In this document: positions 14,701 through 25,849 of the stretch, piece after piece
Position numbering within the stretch: position 1 is the first letter of the stretch
Layout: each line of letters begins with the position of its first letter
Assembly (NCBI GenBank): GCA_963082975.1
Contig: OY720344.1
Coordinates: 68,228,546 to 68,292,545 of the forward strand
DNA: 64,000 nucleotides
Reading direction: 5' to 3'
DNA from: Labia minor
Taxonomy: Eukaryota; Arthropoda; Insecta; Dermaptera; Spongiphoridae
Program-made: the position numbers and the translations under genes
The notes under the pieces: generated by a model
What the model was told of the DNA's origin: nothing
The model's database searches: none
The model's input: only the letters and a program-made list of their open reading frames with translations

Positions 14701-16462
14701 TTATTATTAAGTAGCATTCCAATTTCCGGAGGTTGAATTGACTCCGTCCAGGCCAGGTACTTGAATCCGGGACTATGTGAATGTGAGTTAACGCCATTAA
14801 CCCCTATACTACGTGGCATCCGTTATTAATAGTTATTGATAAAAAATCTATAAATAGTTATTATAGGTAAAAAAACAAAGTCTTTTATTTAATTAATTTT
14901 AATTTTTAAATATGAATATATTTTAAATTTAACCTGAATATAATATGAACAATATTAAAAATATTTATTTCAGACGTTTATAAATTTGACTTGACGAAAA
15001 CTGGATCCCTTTCTGCGTTGCCATTTATTTTTATGTTTATTACTTTAGCAACAACCTCCACTATCGGAGATAAATTGATAAATAAAAAAATTCTAAGTGT
15101 AGGAACGGTATGTTTTGTTTTCTTACTATACTTTTTTTTGTTTTACTTTTTATTATATAAAAAATTGAATATTTTAGGTTCGTAAACTTCATTATTTTAT
15201 TGGATGTTTTGGTCAATCTTTATTTTCATTGTTAATTTATTTTGTCTCCAATGAATACGGTATGCCAATTTTATTTATAAAATTAATTAAATTATAAATA
15301 ATTAATTTTCATTTTGATTAAAAAAAAATTAAAAAGAAAACACTTGACATTCATTTTATTCATATATTAGATGTAAGAGAATTTACCTATCGATTTGATT
15401 TATTATTATTTTTATTATTATTATAATTATTTATTAATATTATATTAATTGTACCCATTTTAGAATTGTGTTTTTTTTTATAAATTTATCTGATTATTCA
15501 AAATATATCCTCTAAGTATAGAATTGAGTTACTGAACTAAATGTTCAAGTTCCCCCAATTTCACAAAAATTTTGTAAAATAAAATTTAAAAAATAATAAA
15601 ATAATAGACCATATTTAAAATTTAATTTATTTATGAATCAAATTGTTAATTAAAATAATATTTTATATATTTATCAGGTGTTATTGCTCTCATTTGCCTC
15701 TCACTTTGTTCCCATTCAATTACCATACCGGGATTTCTTGTTAATTGGATGGACATTGCTCCACCGCATGCGAGTATTCTTTTAGGAATTGGTTCAACAC
15801 TAGCTTCGTTAGCTGGAATTATTGCTCCAGTGGTCAATGGATATCTTGTAGCCGATAAGGTAATTCAACTCAATTTTCCTTCATTTTCTACCACATCTAG
15901 ATAATAAGAATATTTTATTAGACTACGCAAGGACAACGCCTATCAAGCCGGTCATATCAACTAGGTGCCTTATAATCAGTAGAACGGGTCCTATTAACCT
16001 TTACCTTGATTTTCTTGTTTGATTTTATCAAGTAGCTTCCCAATATTGATCCCGGAGGTTGACTCCGTCCCAAATTCCCTTGCCAGGCCCGGGACTTGAA
16101 CCCGGGATCACGAGAGTCAGCGACGCTAGACATCACACCCTGTGGCCTCTTTTATATTTTATTAGAACAAAGAAAATTGAAAAATAAAAGTACAAATAAA
16201 TGATAAAATCAATAATCACATCAACATTTAAGATAAAATTATTTCCTGAATAACAGCCAAAAGATTTGTAAAATTATTTGTTATTATAACATTTATATTT
16301 TTGTTCAATTCACTCAATGAATATAAATCATTTTTTTTACAGTTACTTTCCCAGTGGATGATTGTATTTACTATTATCGCTGCAATGAGCATATCTTCAG
16401 CTGTATTCTATATAATTTTCGCTTCTGGGAAACAACAATCTTGGGTTGTTAAACCCAGGTGA
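8751..16462 (+). CDS. SLC17-type organic anion transporter (sialin/VGLUT-like MFS)
   Basis: A complete ten-exon gene encodes 473 residues. Exons: 8751-8818, 9617-9788, 9861-10094, 12092-12266, 12660-12790, 12865-12988, 14974-15107, 15178-15259, 15678-15859, 16343-16462. All introns are GT-AG and all phases join. SLC17 proteins are 12-helix carriers of anions such as sialate, glutamate or phosphate, driven by protons, membrane potential or sodium. Helix 1 (residues 40-64) has the family motif FFRTNLSIAIVSM with its conserved Arg (R55). The first lumenal loop has two N-glycosylation sites (N70, N75). WAPPSERSRL (172-181) and the late-helix motif NWMDIAPPHASILLGI are classic for the family. By alignment with human sialin from memory, E171 is D154, E175 is S158 and H183 is P166, so proton coupling may differ. 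The start is the first in-frame ATG, 22 codons before the first splice. Substrate and membrane cannot be told from sequence. Confidence 0.9.
9040..9420 (+). mobile_element. LINE 3' relic in SLC17 intron 1, split by a MITE
   Basis: AGGGTGGGTGGACAATGTAGG, then AACAGAGTTGGGAG and GTAGCTCAGGATAGGG, match the LINE ends at 49730-49800 and 56775-56850. In an intact RTE-like element these encode the RWLDNVEEDL and AQDREEW-type C-terminus. The frame is broken. A MITE (9250-9398) is inserted near its end. Confidence 0.5.
9250..9398. mobile_element. MITE with AGGGTGACC ends and 10-bp target duplication
   Basis: The ends are AGGGTGACC and GGTCACCCT, with a longer imperfect inverted repeat (CATATTTCG and AGGACATTTGG) inside. 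ACTTATAGAT occurs on both sides. The second copy at 49293-49475 has ATCGATGACT and ATCGATAACT at its flanks, again 10 bp. A 9-10 bp duplication points to a Mutator-like parent. Confidence 0.7.
10362..10740. mobile_element. Foldback derived from a mariner of the mori/maT type
   Basis: The left part starts with GGGCTGAAAAGTCCCGGGAT, the usual terminus of this mariner group, and runs into a transposase start (AAAAATGAAAAACAGGAATA) on the plus strand. The right part encodes the same start on the minus strand, KQEYRVLIKRCFLMGK, at about 10635-10690. Both arms thus hold the 5' end of the transposase facing each other and the rest is missing. It lies in intron 3 of the SLC17-type gene. Confidence 0.65.
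10854..10900 (+). mobile_element. hAT-type terminal fragment
   Basis: CAGCGTTTCTCAACC followed by GTGGCACAC is a standard hAT-MITE terminus, like those at 17398 and 58093. No matching right end was found nearby. The remainder of intron 3 (10900-12091) is AT-rich and shows nothing else. Confidence 0.45.
12424..12525 (-). mobile_element. Tail fragment of SINE family 1 in SLC17 intron 4
   Basis: GGACAGAGCCTATTAAGTCGG and the following GTATGATCAGTA match GGACAACGCCTATCAAGCCGG and TATAATCAGTA of the fuller copy at 15925. The tRNA-like head is absent. Confidence 0.5.
13107..13726 (+). mobile_element. Helentron-like element, family B, copy 1
   Basis: The subterminal inverted repeats are ACTTTCCCGCATA (left) and TATGCGGGAAAGT (right, 13675-13687). 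A TGTG/TATG microsatellite lies at about 13230-13262. The core has GAAATTTGGTACACCGAT, CAAAATCGGTTAACC and GAAGTGGTACTTTACC. After the right repeat comes a hairpin, GGGAG-GACA-CTCCC, then a T run. This order (subterminal repeat, microsatellite, core, repeat, hairpin, T tract) is that of Helentron-associated elements such as Drosophila DINE-1. TTTTTTTATTCTTTT occurs on both sides, which may be target sequence or chance. It lies in SLC17 intron 6. Confidence 0.65.
14580..14822 (-). mobile_element. tRNA-derived SINE, family 1, in SLC17 intron 6
   Basis: Read on the minus strand, the head has a pol III A-box-like TAGTATAGGGGTTAATG and a B-box-like GGATTCAAGTACC. The body shared by the family follows: GGAGTCAA, AGAAAATCAA, CCCGTTCTACTGATCAT, GCGCTCTCC. 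No target duplication could be fixed. The short ORFs across it are not genes. Confidence 0.7.
15920..16152 (-). mobile_element. tRNA-derived SINE, family 1, in SLC17 intron 9
   Basis: This is the best-preserved copy. On the minus strand, GGCCACAGGGTGTGATG and a very good B box, GGGTTCAAGTCCC, form the tRNA-like head. The family body follows: GGAGTCAACCTCC, CAAGAAAATCAAGG, CCGGCTTGATAGGC. It sits about 60 bases after exon 9 and does not touch the splice sites. Confidence 0.75.
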
Positions 16463-16817
16463 ATAACCATCCGATTTCAATTGAGGGCTCCATATTCGTT
16501 GTTTCAGCCAATTGGATAATGCAAATTATAATATCTAGTCGATTTAACTAGGCCAATCCTTCATTTAAATGCATCGGACTCGCTTGAGTTGCTAAATTTG
16601 AATGCACTAAATCTATTTACTATATTCTGACCTAATTGATAAGTACCATGAATCATAAAATATTCTCATCAAAATTTATTGTATACACCTACATATCATT
16701 ACATAATAAATAATATGATCTTTTATAACAAATCTAATATCAATAAATAAAAATTATGATAAAATATATATTAATTCATATATTTTGATTATTTCTTCTT
16801 ATTATTATTTGTGGATA

Positions 16818-17036
16818 GACCCTGAGGATTACGCAGTGCTTTAAAGAGAACTTCTTAATTATTGAATTTCCCTAGGTCCAAGTGTAGTAGAATGTCGTGC
16901 TAACCACTATACCACTGAAGAGTCTTATTTTTTATTATTTATTATTTATTATTTTTTATTATTTCCCTTGGTCCAAGTGTAGTAGAATGTCGTGCTAACC
17001 ACTATACCACTGAAGAGTCTTATTTTTTATTATTTT
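16818..17036 (-). repeat. Tandemly duplicated tRNA-like SINE head
   Basis: A block of about 70 bases occurs twice in direct orientation (near 16873-16925 and 16969-17022), separated by a (TTATTA)-rich linker. Read on the minus strand it contains GTGGTATAGTGGTTAGCAC, a tRNA Asp/Glu-like A-box region, followed by GACATTCTACTACACTTGG. The B box is missing in both. It lies 350 bases beyond the SLC17 stop codon. Confidence 0.6.
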
Positions 17037-17397
17037 ATTATTATACATATTTTCTTAATTTAAGTCATAACGAAATTTCAAGTAATTTTTGATTACCAAG
17101 ATGTTTCAAGCAGTTGAATATAAATATATTGTATATAAAATATATTTACTCTCAAGTATTGAAATATGATTATTGGTGTAATTTAACGCTTTTATTTTGT
17201 AGTGATCCATTTCAACTGGACCTAAAAAATTATCATGGCAAAATTTGACGAACTGATTCTATCACTGTCGCACTTTTAGGGCTTTAGCACTATCCCATCC
17301 AGGACTATACTTATTGTGAGCTTGTGTTATATTATTTCCTTAACGAAAAAAAAACAAGACGTGATAAAATTGCTTCTTCATTTTTTTATCTATAACT

Positions 17398-17915
17398 CAG
17401 GGTTTCTCAAACTTTTTCCACCGTGGCCTGGTACGAGATTTTAAAATTTTTTGCCATCCACCTTATGTAAAAAAACATTTATTTACAATAGAAATGTTAT
17501 TTTTAAATGAAAATTAAGTTACTTGTTAGTTTATTTCATACATAAAAAATTTCAAAATAATAATATAACAAAGGCATAAGAAATTAAAAAAATATCCAAA
17601 ATATCTTCATTTGAAACTTTAGTAAATTAAGTAAACTTTTTTTTATATATATTTTCTCATTAGTGTGAAGGATTATGTTGTGTGTCATCACATAAAAATT
17701 TCAAATTAGGAAGTAATGTTGGTACATGGGAGCAAGCGGTCAAGTTCTATATATTTTGCTATATGATAGAATACAAATAAATACTTCGGTACTATTCCTT
17801 GTGGCTAAACATTGTAATAATATATAAAAGAAAATATTTTGTGTTTTTACAATTTTTGTCGCGGCCCAGCTGTAATTCTTTCTGCGACCCGGTGCCCACA
17901 CTTTCAGAAACGCTG
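17398..17915. mobile_element. Non-autonomous hAT element, 518 bp
   Basis: The ends are CAGGGTTTCTCAAACTTTTT and, reverse-complemented from the right, CAGCGTTTCTGAAAGTGTG. Flanks CTATAACT and ATATAACA share TATAAC, a decayed 8-bp duplication. The inside has GTGGCCTGGTACGAG near the left and GCGGCCCAGCTG and GACCCGGTGC near the right, typical of hAT MITE ends. Only short meaningless ORFs are present. Confidence 0.7.
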
Positions 17916-18981
17916 ATATAACACATACACACATACTTTATTTAGAAAACCAATGTATTTTTTCTACTGAAAGAAACAAACCAAATAATATAAGCACGAA
18001 TAATGTAGCCCTTAGTAAAATTCGCAATAATTTAATTTTCAATCTAATAATATTTTTATTAATTTTTTTTAAACATACAACTTCAAAATTGAATATTTTC
18101 ATATTTTGTAATAGCGAAAAAAGGAAACTCATATTAAGTTGTTCGTACTTGAGTTAAGAATCATCGTTTTTGTTTCATAAAATATGAGAAGAGACAGGTG
18201 TTTAAAAAAATATAATATATATCTCCGTCATCGTCAGAATCTTATGCATCTAAATTTGAATATTTAACATTTATTAAATATTTTTATTAATAGTGAATTT
18301 ATTTATAAATAAATAATTGAACCAAATATGAAATTCTTTTTATTCATTATATTGAGAAATGAAAATGAAATAATATCGGAATGAAAGTGATGGAAATTAT
18401 GATTAGGGGATAACGAAAAAAATAATTCTGTTGGCCATCTCATTGAAGCATTTTTAAAATATTTTAAAAATTTTATTATCATATGGGAATTTGAGAAAAT
18501 ACCCTATTTAGCTACGAATTAATTAATTAATTATTAATTTCTAATTACTAAGTCGGACACAAATAACTGGAAACCGAACCGAAGACGAACATCCGATGTT
18601 TGTCGAACCCATAATTATTCCGGGTTGATTGATAAAATTAATTAATTGAGATCTAAATTAAAGATTAATGACTAACTCCTTTTTATCAATAATGTATTCG
18701 ATAGATTAGATTTGCAAAGACAAATCAATTTTGATAAACTAATAATAAATAATAATATGATTTGTTAGTTTTCTATTATTTTAATTTTGATATCCCGCAA
18801 AAAACCTTTTACTCAGACGGCATGTTTCAAGTTATTTGTGTCGACCCCAAGTTATAAACATTAAATAGTTCACATTATCTCTGGCACAGACCATCCGTAT
18901 CAGACTCGGCCACTCAATGTTAATTTTTGAATTCAGAGTTTTTAGCGCCCTCAAGTTGCACTACGAATAAATTAAACAAAA
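17916..18981. other. AT-rich DNA, nothing recognised
   Basis: No gene seen. A somewhat GC-richer block (18540-18960) has AGTTATTTGTGTCGACC and nearby words that recur, inverted, around 18545-18560 (GTCGGACACAAATAACT). This suggests a decayed element of about 300 bp, but its class is unclear. Confidence 0.4.
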
Positions 18982-19209
18982 AAATTTAAGTAAAAAGAAA
19001 TCTTTTTAAAAAACACACTTTACTTAAAATTGCACTAAAAAGTAAAAAATAAAATCACTGTAAAGTGTGTGCGCCCAATAGTGGAAGCAAATGTTTTACG
19101 GTGTTATTATAATTTGAGCGCACACACTTTACAGTGATTTTATTTTTTACTTTTTAGTGCAATTTTAAGTAAAGTGTGTTTTTAAAAAGATTTCTTTTTA
19201 CTTAAATTT
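18982..19209. repeat. Long foldback: 93-bp nearly perfect arms, 43-base loop
   Basis: The left arm 18982-19074 and right arm 19118-19209 are reverse complements except for one extra A in a run. Both arms contain the word ACACACTTTAC twice in opposite orientation, so each arm is itself partly palindromic; the same word returns near 19490 (AAGTAAAGTGTGTT). No ORF spans it. It is either a young foldback MITE or a source of long hairpin RNA. Confidence 0.8.
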
Positions 19210-20902
19210 ATTTTATACTTTTGTGTGTTCAGCGTCTGTAGAACTGCTATCGCCATCTATGATTGAAATAGTGAACTATTCCATATTCCGCATATGAAAG
19301 TTTAGTTAATTAATTACCACTAACAGATAAATAATTCAGTGGATTTTTCAATTGATTCGTGTATTATTAGCAGGAGCAAGCACGTATGCAAAGTTTCAAG
19401 TTGATTGAAATACGGGTAGTTGTTGAAATATCGATTATAAAATGCCGCGGACAAACAACACACGGACAACCTGACACTGTGAGTTAAGTAAAGTGTGTTA
19501 AAAAGCGGGCTTGTGTGTGTGTTTTTTTTCTTTTTCTTTTTTTATTTAGAAGGAATATTGGAAATTAAAAATTGAAGAATTTTCAGTTAAGTGGAAAGTT
19601 ATTTATTCAGAGATAAAATTGACATTTCAGAAATCAATTATGCTTTTTTCAGGGTATGTATTGCCGAATTGTTGGTTTGTAGAAGCGCCAACTACCTTGT
19701 CTAAGAAGTAAACAAAACTCGGTTTCAGATTTCCCATTTGAGTCTCCCCCTCTGATCCCTGGTGTGCATGTCAAATATAAGCTCTTCGATTGTTCATTTT
19801 CAACTGATTAGTATCTGTCAATACAGCTTTTTTTTTCTTTTAGAAAATGTTTTTATATATGGCTAAGGGACATACAGTGATAATTTCGATACTTTATTTG
19901 AAAAATAGGTTAATTAATCCCCAATGAAGAATTTATAATGAAATAGTTAAAAATTTGATCAAATGAGTTAAATCGTGAAATTAAAATTGTAATAGAATTT
20001 CAGTTTTTAAGAAGTTGAATTATTATTTGTTCTTTGGGGGATTGTAATAAACTTTTGTTTCCGTTACTCAGAAAACGTCCCTCGAGAAATCCTGAATTCT
20101 CGGATGACCGACTCTTGGAAGAATTGTTTCTAAAGCAATTTAAATAATACGTCTGTTTAAATTAATTGTCATTTATTAAAACTTTGGATAATGAAAAGGT
20201 ACAGCAAAGGGAAATTAAATTTTATAAATTCAAAAATAATAGAGATTCTATTAAATTATAAAATATAATAATAATAATATTACATTTAATCAAAATGACC
20301 ACTTAACATTAGAAATAATAATAAACTCATTCGTCATAAATTAAATTATAAAAGATATAAATTCGTTTATTAAATCAACTTTACCGAAAATTTAGATATC
20401 TAACGTTAGGAAAATTTACATCTAAAATTATCGCTATATCATATATATAGTTCTGGAATTAATATTTGAAGTTGGCTTGAGTATAATTTTAAAATAATAA
20501 ATTATATCCTCTATACCCTTATATATATATATATATATATAAGGGTAAAGGGCAAAGGTATATATATATATAAGTGGTTGAATGTATGTTAATTATAAAT
20601 ATTAAAATTATTATTATTCATTATATATTTCTTGATTAATCTAGACTTAAAATAAAATTGAGTTGTGTTTTTTTGTTATTTGAAATATATTTTAATCATT
20701 TTTTTTTGTTTAATTTAATTAAATTTAAATAATACATTCAATTTTATGAGATAAGTATATAAAATTTGACTCTCATGTGTATTTATAGATCTAATGATAT
20801 CCTCAGTAGGTTGGAGTATTTTTTATTATAACCAATATCAGCGAACAATACCTGTCAATGACCCGAACAATATGATAACAGATAATATTAGAGATAGCCT
20901 GA

Positions 20903-20933
<31 letters not shown>

Positions 20934-22078
20934 TCAAACAGATTATACCTGAAATATTCATATTGTGAAATAACTCGAAGCATTTCGTCTGTATCAATCA
21001 CGTATTTCTAACAGATAAAAAACTTCCTTTCAAAATATAAATGTATAACTATATATAATAGCTCTATATATATATATATATTATATAAAATATATTTTTT
21101 ATATATAATAAATATATATTTTTTTTTTTGTTCTAAAAATATGATTAAATATTTATTTTATATTTCATATAGAATAATTCATGGAGATGGGGTGTATAAA
21201 ACAGTGATTCACTGATATATTTTAAATAATACCTAGAGAAAAAATTTATATAAATTTATAATAAAAATATAAAAATAAAGTGAAGTAAGTAGTAATTTGA
21301 AATATATATTTATAATAAAATAAAATAAAATTCGAATTTATATCCACATAAATGTTAATATAATAATATTTTAGAAATTCTTTTAAAAAAACATTATATT
21401 AAAACAAAATTGTATTAAAAAACTTTTAATTTCTACTTCTATGTTAAATAAGAATATCATATTAATAATTAATTTTACTATAATTGTGTTTGAGACAAAT
21501 ATTCTTGTTTTCCTTCTCATATGAGTGTACAATCAAACCGGCCATTTCCAGAATAAAAAGATTTTCTCATCGGTCTTTTGCGATGAGTATTTTCCTCTAA
21601 TTTGGCAGCCCACCTTATAATATACTAGAATGCAACCAGCATCATCAGTTCTTCCCTAAGCTAAGTCAAGTACATACTACGGTTTAGAAGAAAGGATCAA
21701 AAAAAGATAAATATTATTTATTTAGACTAATAATGATATTAGTAGATATATGTATTAATAATTTATAATATATTTAATTGAGAAGTCATTAGGAAAAAAG
21801 GTTTAGAAATCTTACTTCTTTTTCCATCCAACCAATGTTTTTGTCCCATATCAGAACCCAGTTCAGAACTGTAAGTATGTCTATAGAATTTGAAAGATTG
21901 TAAACATAGGTCACTTACATTGAATATATATATATATTTAGAAACTTGCTCTACATATGCGCAAAATAACAAAACGAAATTTCATAAGAGGTAGGACCAT
22001 AGCATCAATATTGATTGAAAGAGAATTTGAAAGTTTTATTTTTAAACCTGTAGTATTCCTGCTGACCTACCGCTGACA
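19210..22078. other. AT-rich DNA with microsatellites, no gene seen
   Basis: It holds (AT)n tracts at 20521-20570 and 20890-20935 and near 21068-21080. A GC-richer patch at 19350-19500 has a Helentron-like core word (CAAAGTTTCAAGTTGATTGAA). A 53-base exon-like interval on the minus strand (21816-21868) is discussed in the findings. Confidence 0.5.
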
Positions 22079-22858
22079 CCGTTCAGGCTGTATACATCTA
22101 TACGGACGGACGGACGGACAGACATCATGCTAAAAATACTTTTTACCGACCGACGATAGTAAGGGAGGTATTGTTTTCACACCAAATTTCACATGTAGAG
22201 ATTTTTATCTCCACGAATCATGCATTTTCTTAACAGAAAAAAGTATTTTTAGTATGATGTCTGTCCGTCCGTCCGTATAGATGTGTACAGCCTGAACGGC
22301 TCAACCGATTTTGATGAAATTGGGTATATTTACTTAATGCATCAATGGGATGAATTGTTCAACTTTTGGTGCAAATCCGAAAACCGGAAGTGGTAGTATT
22401 AGCGATCGACGATAGGAAGGGGGAAGGGTTATTTTCATACCAAATTTCACATGAGGAGATTTTTTACATATCACCACGAATCATGCACTTTGTTTTGGTT
22501 TTATCCTCGAGAAAAATCATCAATATTAGTTTTTTCTCAATTTAAAATTATATGACGTCATCCAGCCATTCATGTCGTCACAGCCTGGTCTTACATGTAT
22601 ATTATAAATAAAATAAAATTAAAAATATTTATGTTATATCCATATCTGTTTTTTATTACATTAATAGATATATTAAAATTATTTGAAATTGTTTCTGTAG
22701 CTGGAAATTAATTTATTTCAAACCGTCGGTCGGTTCGGACCTGGCCACAGGTCAACTTATTTCTGTTAAGAAAATGCATGATTCGTGGAGATATGTAAAA
22801 ATCTCCACATGTGAAATTTGGTGTTAAAACAACACCTCCCTTACTATCGTCGGTCGGT
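22079..22858. mobile_element. Helentron-like family A: one copy inserted in another
   Basis: A full-length plus-strand copy (22145-22762) starts ACCGACCGACGATAG. It has a (GTCC)n microsatellite, the core GGCTCAACCGATTTTGATG, two TGACGTCA words, a right repeat CGTCGGTCGGT and a hairpin GACCTG-GCCA-CAGGTC, then AACTTATT. It is flanked by two halves of a minus-strand copy of the same family: 22079-22144 and 22763-22858. The halves rejoin exactly at an A6/T6 run that is intact in other copies. The host copy is itself truncated after the word GAACGG. Confidence 0.8.
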
Positions 22859-23104
22859 AAAAACAAAGATAATTATTTTAATTGACCTCTTAAAAATAAT
22901 TTTGAATTTATAAAACACAAAAAAAAAATAATTTCTTCAAATAAAGGTACATATGTTAAGAATATTTGTTAAGCCTTATTTGGGGGGAGCTTTCTTATTT
23001 ATACAAAAAAGTAATAATTATATAATAGAATAATTGCATAATAATATATATATATAATAATAATAAAATCTAAATACAAAGATATAAATTTGGAAAACGA
23101 AAAT

Positions 23105-23320
23105 ATCTATTAGAAGGATGGAATAGAATGGGTTGGACATGTTTCAACAAAGCAAGATGACAGATGAACCAAGTGAGTGTCTGAAGAGAAACAAAATAAG
23201 ATGGATGGATGAGATAATAAGAACAATAGGATCTGAAGAAGTAGATTAGCCAGAGATCAAAATGAGTGGAGGCTTTTAGAAGAGGCCCATCTTCTTAACA
23301 GCTTGATCCCATGATTTATA
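23105..23320 (+). mobile_element. LINE 3' relic of a second type
   Basis: Frames broken by stops read RRMEWVGHVSTKQDDR, WMDEIIRTIGSEEV and DQNEWRLLEEAH. This matches the C-terminal pattern of many non-LTR polyproteins (W-GH-, R-W-D-I, A-DR-EWR-L-EA). It is unlike the RTE-like copies elsewhere in the window. Confidence 0.5.
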
Positions 23321-23526
23321 TATATTATATCTTTATTATTTAAAATGTAAAAATATGTTTAACATATACTTACTATATTAAATACATATCCTATGTAGAA
23401 ATTCATTTGGCTATTTTCGAAGAATGTTTGAGCCAATAAAGATAAATTTTAAAAAAAATTTTAAAAAATAATGAATTCTTTTTTAGTTGACTTTTTATTT
23501 TTAAAATAATTGTAAAATAATAAAAT

Positions 23527-23985
23527 TTCGCTCGGTCATTAAAAATTGATTCCTTATTATAGTGTTTGGCTGGTAATATTAATACCTGGTTCACCGAACT
23601 GCCTTTCAAATAATTTAAAAGAACATAAATTAAAAAAAAATAGTCATAAACATGCAGCCTTAAAAGTACGTAATGCACTGAAAGACTGAAAAGTATGGCC
23701 TATGGATTTAACATAATATATATTTCGCAATTTTATTTTATTTATATTTATAATATTTTGTATTTAAGAAAGCGCTTTCGGACGTAATTGCTGACGTCAT
23801 TTAAATTTTCTATTTTAAATTAAGAAAAAACTAATGAAGATGATTTTTCCCGAGGCTGAAAGCAATACAGATCGATTTTTCTTTATAAAAATTATCTATG
23901 CTGTGAATTTCCAAAAAGCGGTTTAATATTTTAAAAATACAAATATATATATATATATTCAATTTTTGCTAGTATAATAAGATAC
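23527..23985 (-). mobile_element. Helentron-like element, family D, diverged copy
   Basis: It is oriented on the minus strand. The 5' end is at the high coordinate (CTAGCAAAAATTG) and the core and TGACGTCA word at 23795. The 3' part GGTATTAATATTACCAGCC is shared with the copies at 59.6-60 and 63.2 kb. The tRNA-like module and the terminal hairpin are missing. Confidence 0.5.
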
Positions 23986-25084
23986 GATTATGAAAACTTA
24001 TTTCTGGGGTGTAAATCATGTGTTTTTGTGATATTTAAGTTTCAACGTATTGTAGTCCATTTTGACGCCATTTGAAAGAGAATTTTTAGGTGGGTATTTT
24101 TGGGATTCTGGGACTTAGTGTCTGTGTGACCAAGAGACATTGTTGATATTTCGGGTACAATGGGTGAGTTATCTCTGACTTACTACTTTCGAAATCTACG
24201 CACGTCACAACGTTAAAACTAAATTTTCACAAAAATATGTAAATAAAACTCAGATATCTTCAGAAGCCTAAATACGAGAACATATATATATTATTTTAAT
24301 TTATTATTACCTACTTTTTAGTTAGGCTCATCGCCCATTACAGGAATTTCCATTACAGATAATTTTCTCAATAACCATTTTCAGAATTTATAATTTATTC
24401 ATCATTCACTCATTCTATTGTCATTTTCTGTAAATCCGATATGACTTTTTGTAAATATTTAAATAACTTTAGTGGTTTTGTATTCTTTAATAGTATATAG
24501 ATAAGCGTATGTGTTGAGTATTTAATCGTATTATTTAGACACACATTCTAAATAAATATAATATATTAACTAATTAATAAAAAGCTCTTATAATATTATT
24601 TTAATCATGATATAAATTATAATTTAATGAATTAAAAATTTTATTTTTTTTCATACAATAACTAATTCTTCCCACTCTCTGTAGAACCCTGTTTGGGTGG
24701 CAATGGTTGGAAATCGTTATATAAAGCTATCCTGTTTTGTATCAACAAAAGAAGATTATATTTATTTATTTAATTTAGAACAAAAAAAAGAAAAAAGAAA
24801 TAAACAATAAAATAAACCATCTGGGTAATAGGACAATGATTTGATAATAATTCAATTTCTATTATTTTTCTCTTAAATAATCAAGATGAGTGGGTAAGTA
24901 ACTTCGGAAAGAAATTAAATAAACAGCGCACTTGGTGAAATTAATGAAATTATAACTTTCACAATTCTCTTAATCGTTGTTCCATTCCATCTATTATCCA
25001 TTGCATGTTTATTGTTTTAATTTTTTTTTTTTTTTTTATTATTATTTATTTATTCTAATCGAATTGTTGTACACTTAAATATCT

Positions 25085-25460
25085 ATCTATGAAAAGTAAA
25101 GTAATATAATAAAATGGGCGACGGATGGTGGCGATTGTCTCTCTCACCCGCCCAAGTGGCAGACGGAAGACCGATAATGTTATCGAAGGTGTGAGGCGTA
25201 CTGAGTACTTGGGGTTGATGGATCCCCAAGGCGTGAGATCCTGAGGGAAGAATGGGAATGGCAAAAGCAAAGGCAATATCGAGGCCAGGGTGATGGATGC
25301 TTGTGTCGTGCTAATCATTCTTCAACGATCCCTTGAATGGAGCCCTCTAGAAATAATTCACGAGGGAAAGCCAGCCTGCACCTGAATATAGTAAACAAAT
25401 CACCTGGTTGAAAATTTCACATCCGAAAAGATGGCAGCTAAGAGCGTGGAAATCGATTTC
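25085..25460. other. GC-richer block of unknown nature
   Basis: About 370 bases of clearly higher GC (CGACGGATGGTGGCG, CAAGTGGCAGACGG, CACGAGGGAAAGCC). There is no intact ORF with gene-like context and no terminal repeats that I could pair. A minus-strand ORF at 25055-25318 ends without splice signals. It may be a decayed retroelement or a non-coding exon; I do not recognise it. Confidence 0.35.
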
Positions 25461-25849
25461 ATCTACGCTAGTAAAAATTTTATATTTAAATTTAAATTTT
25501 TATCCATTAAAAAACATACAATATTTTCAAAGTAGCTTCTGAGTTAGTAATTTCTTGCAATTTGCATGTCTAGTATAGAGATAGAGAAGGGGACGATATT
25601 TATCACCTATAAAAGAAAACTAATCAATTCAATATAGGACGAAAAAGATGCAAATGAGATTGAAAGAGCTATAGCCAAACAACATGCAGTGTCTGGATTT
25701 TAAATAAATATTTCAAAGAAAATATAGAAAAACATTGAATTAATTTAATTCTATCAGCAATCTATCCATAATCCAATCAAATTATTTTATTACGAAGTGT
25801 GATTATTTACATATTCGTATAATAAATATCATTGGGATTCTAATTTTTT

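Noticed and set aside
16873..17022. CRISPR-like direct repeats
   Set aside because: There are only two copies, the unit is a tRNA-like SINE head, and the sequence is clearly eukaryotic.
18982..19209. microRNA precursor
   Set aside because: Arms of over 90 bp with almost no mismatch are longer and more perfect than usual animal precursors; a foldback element is more likely.
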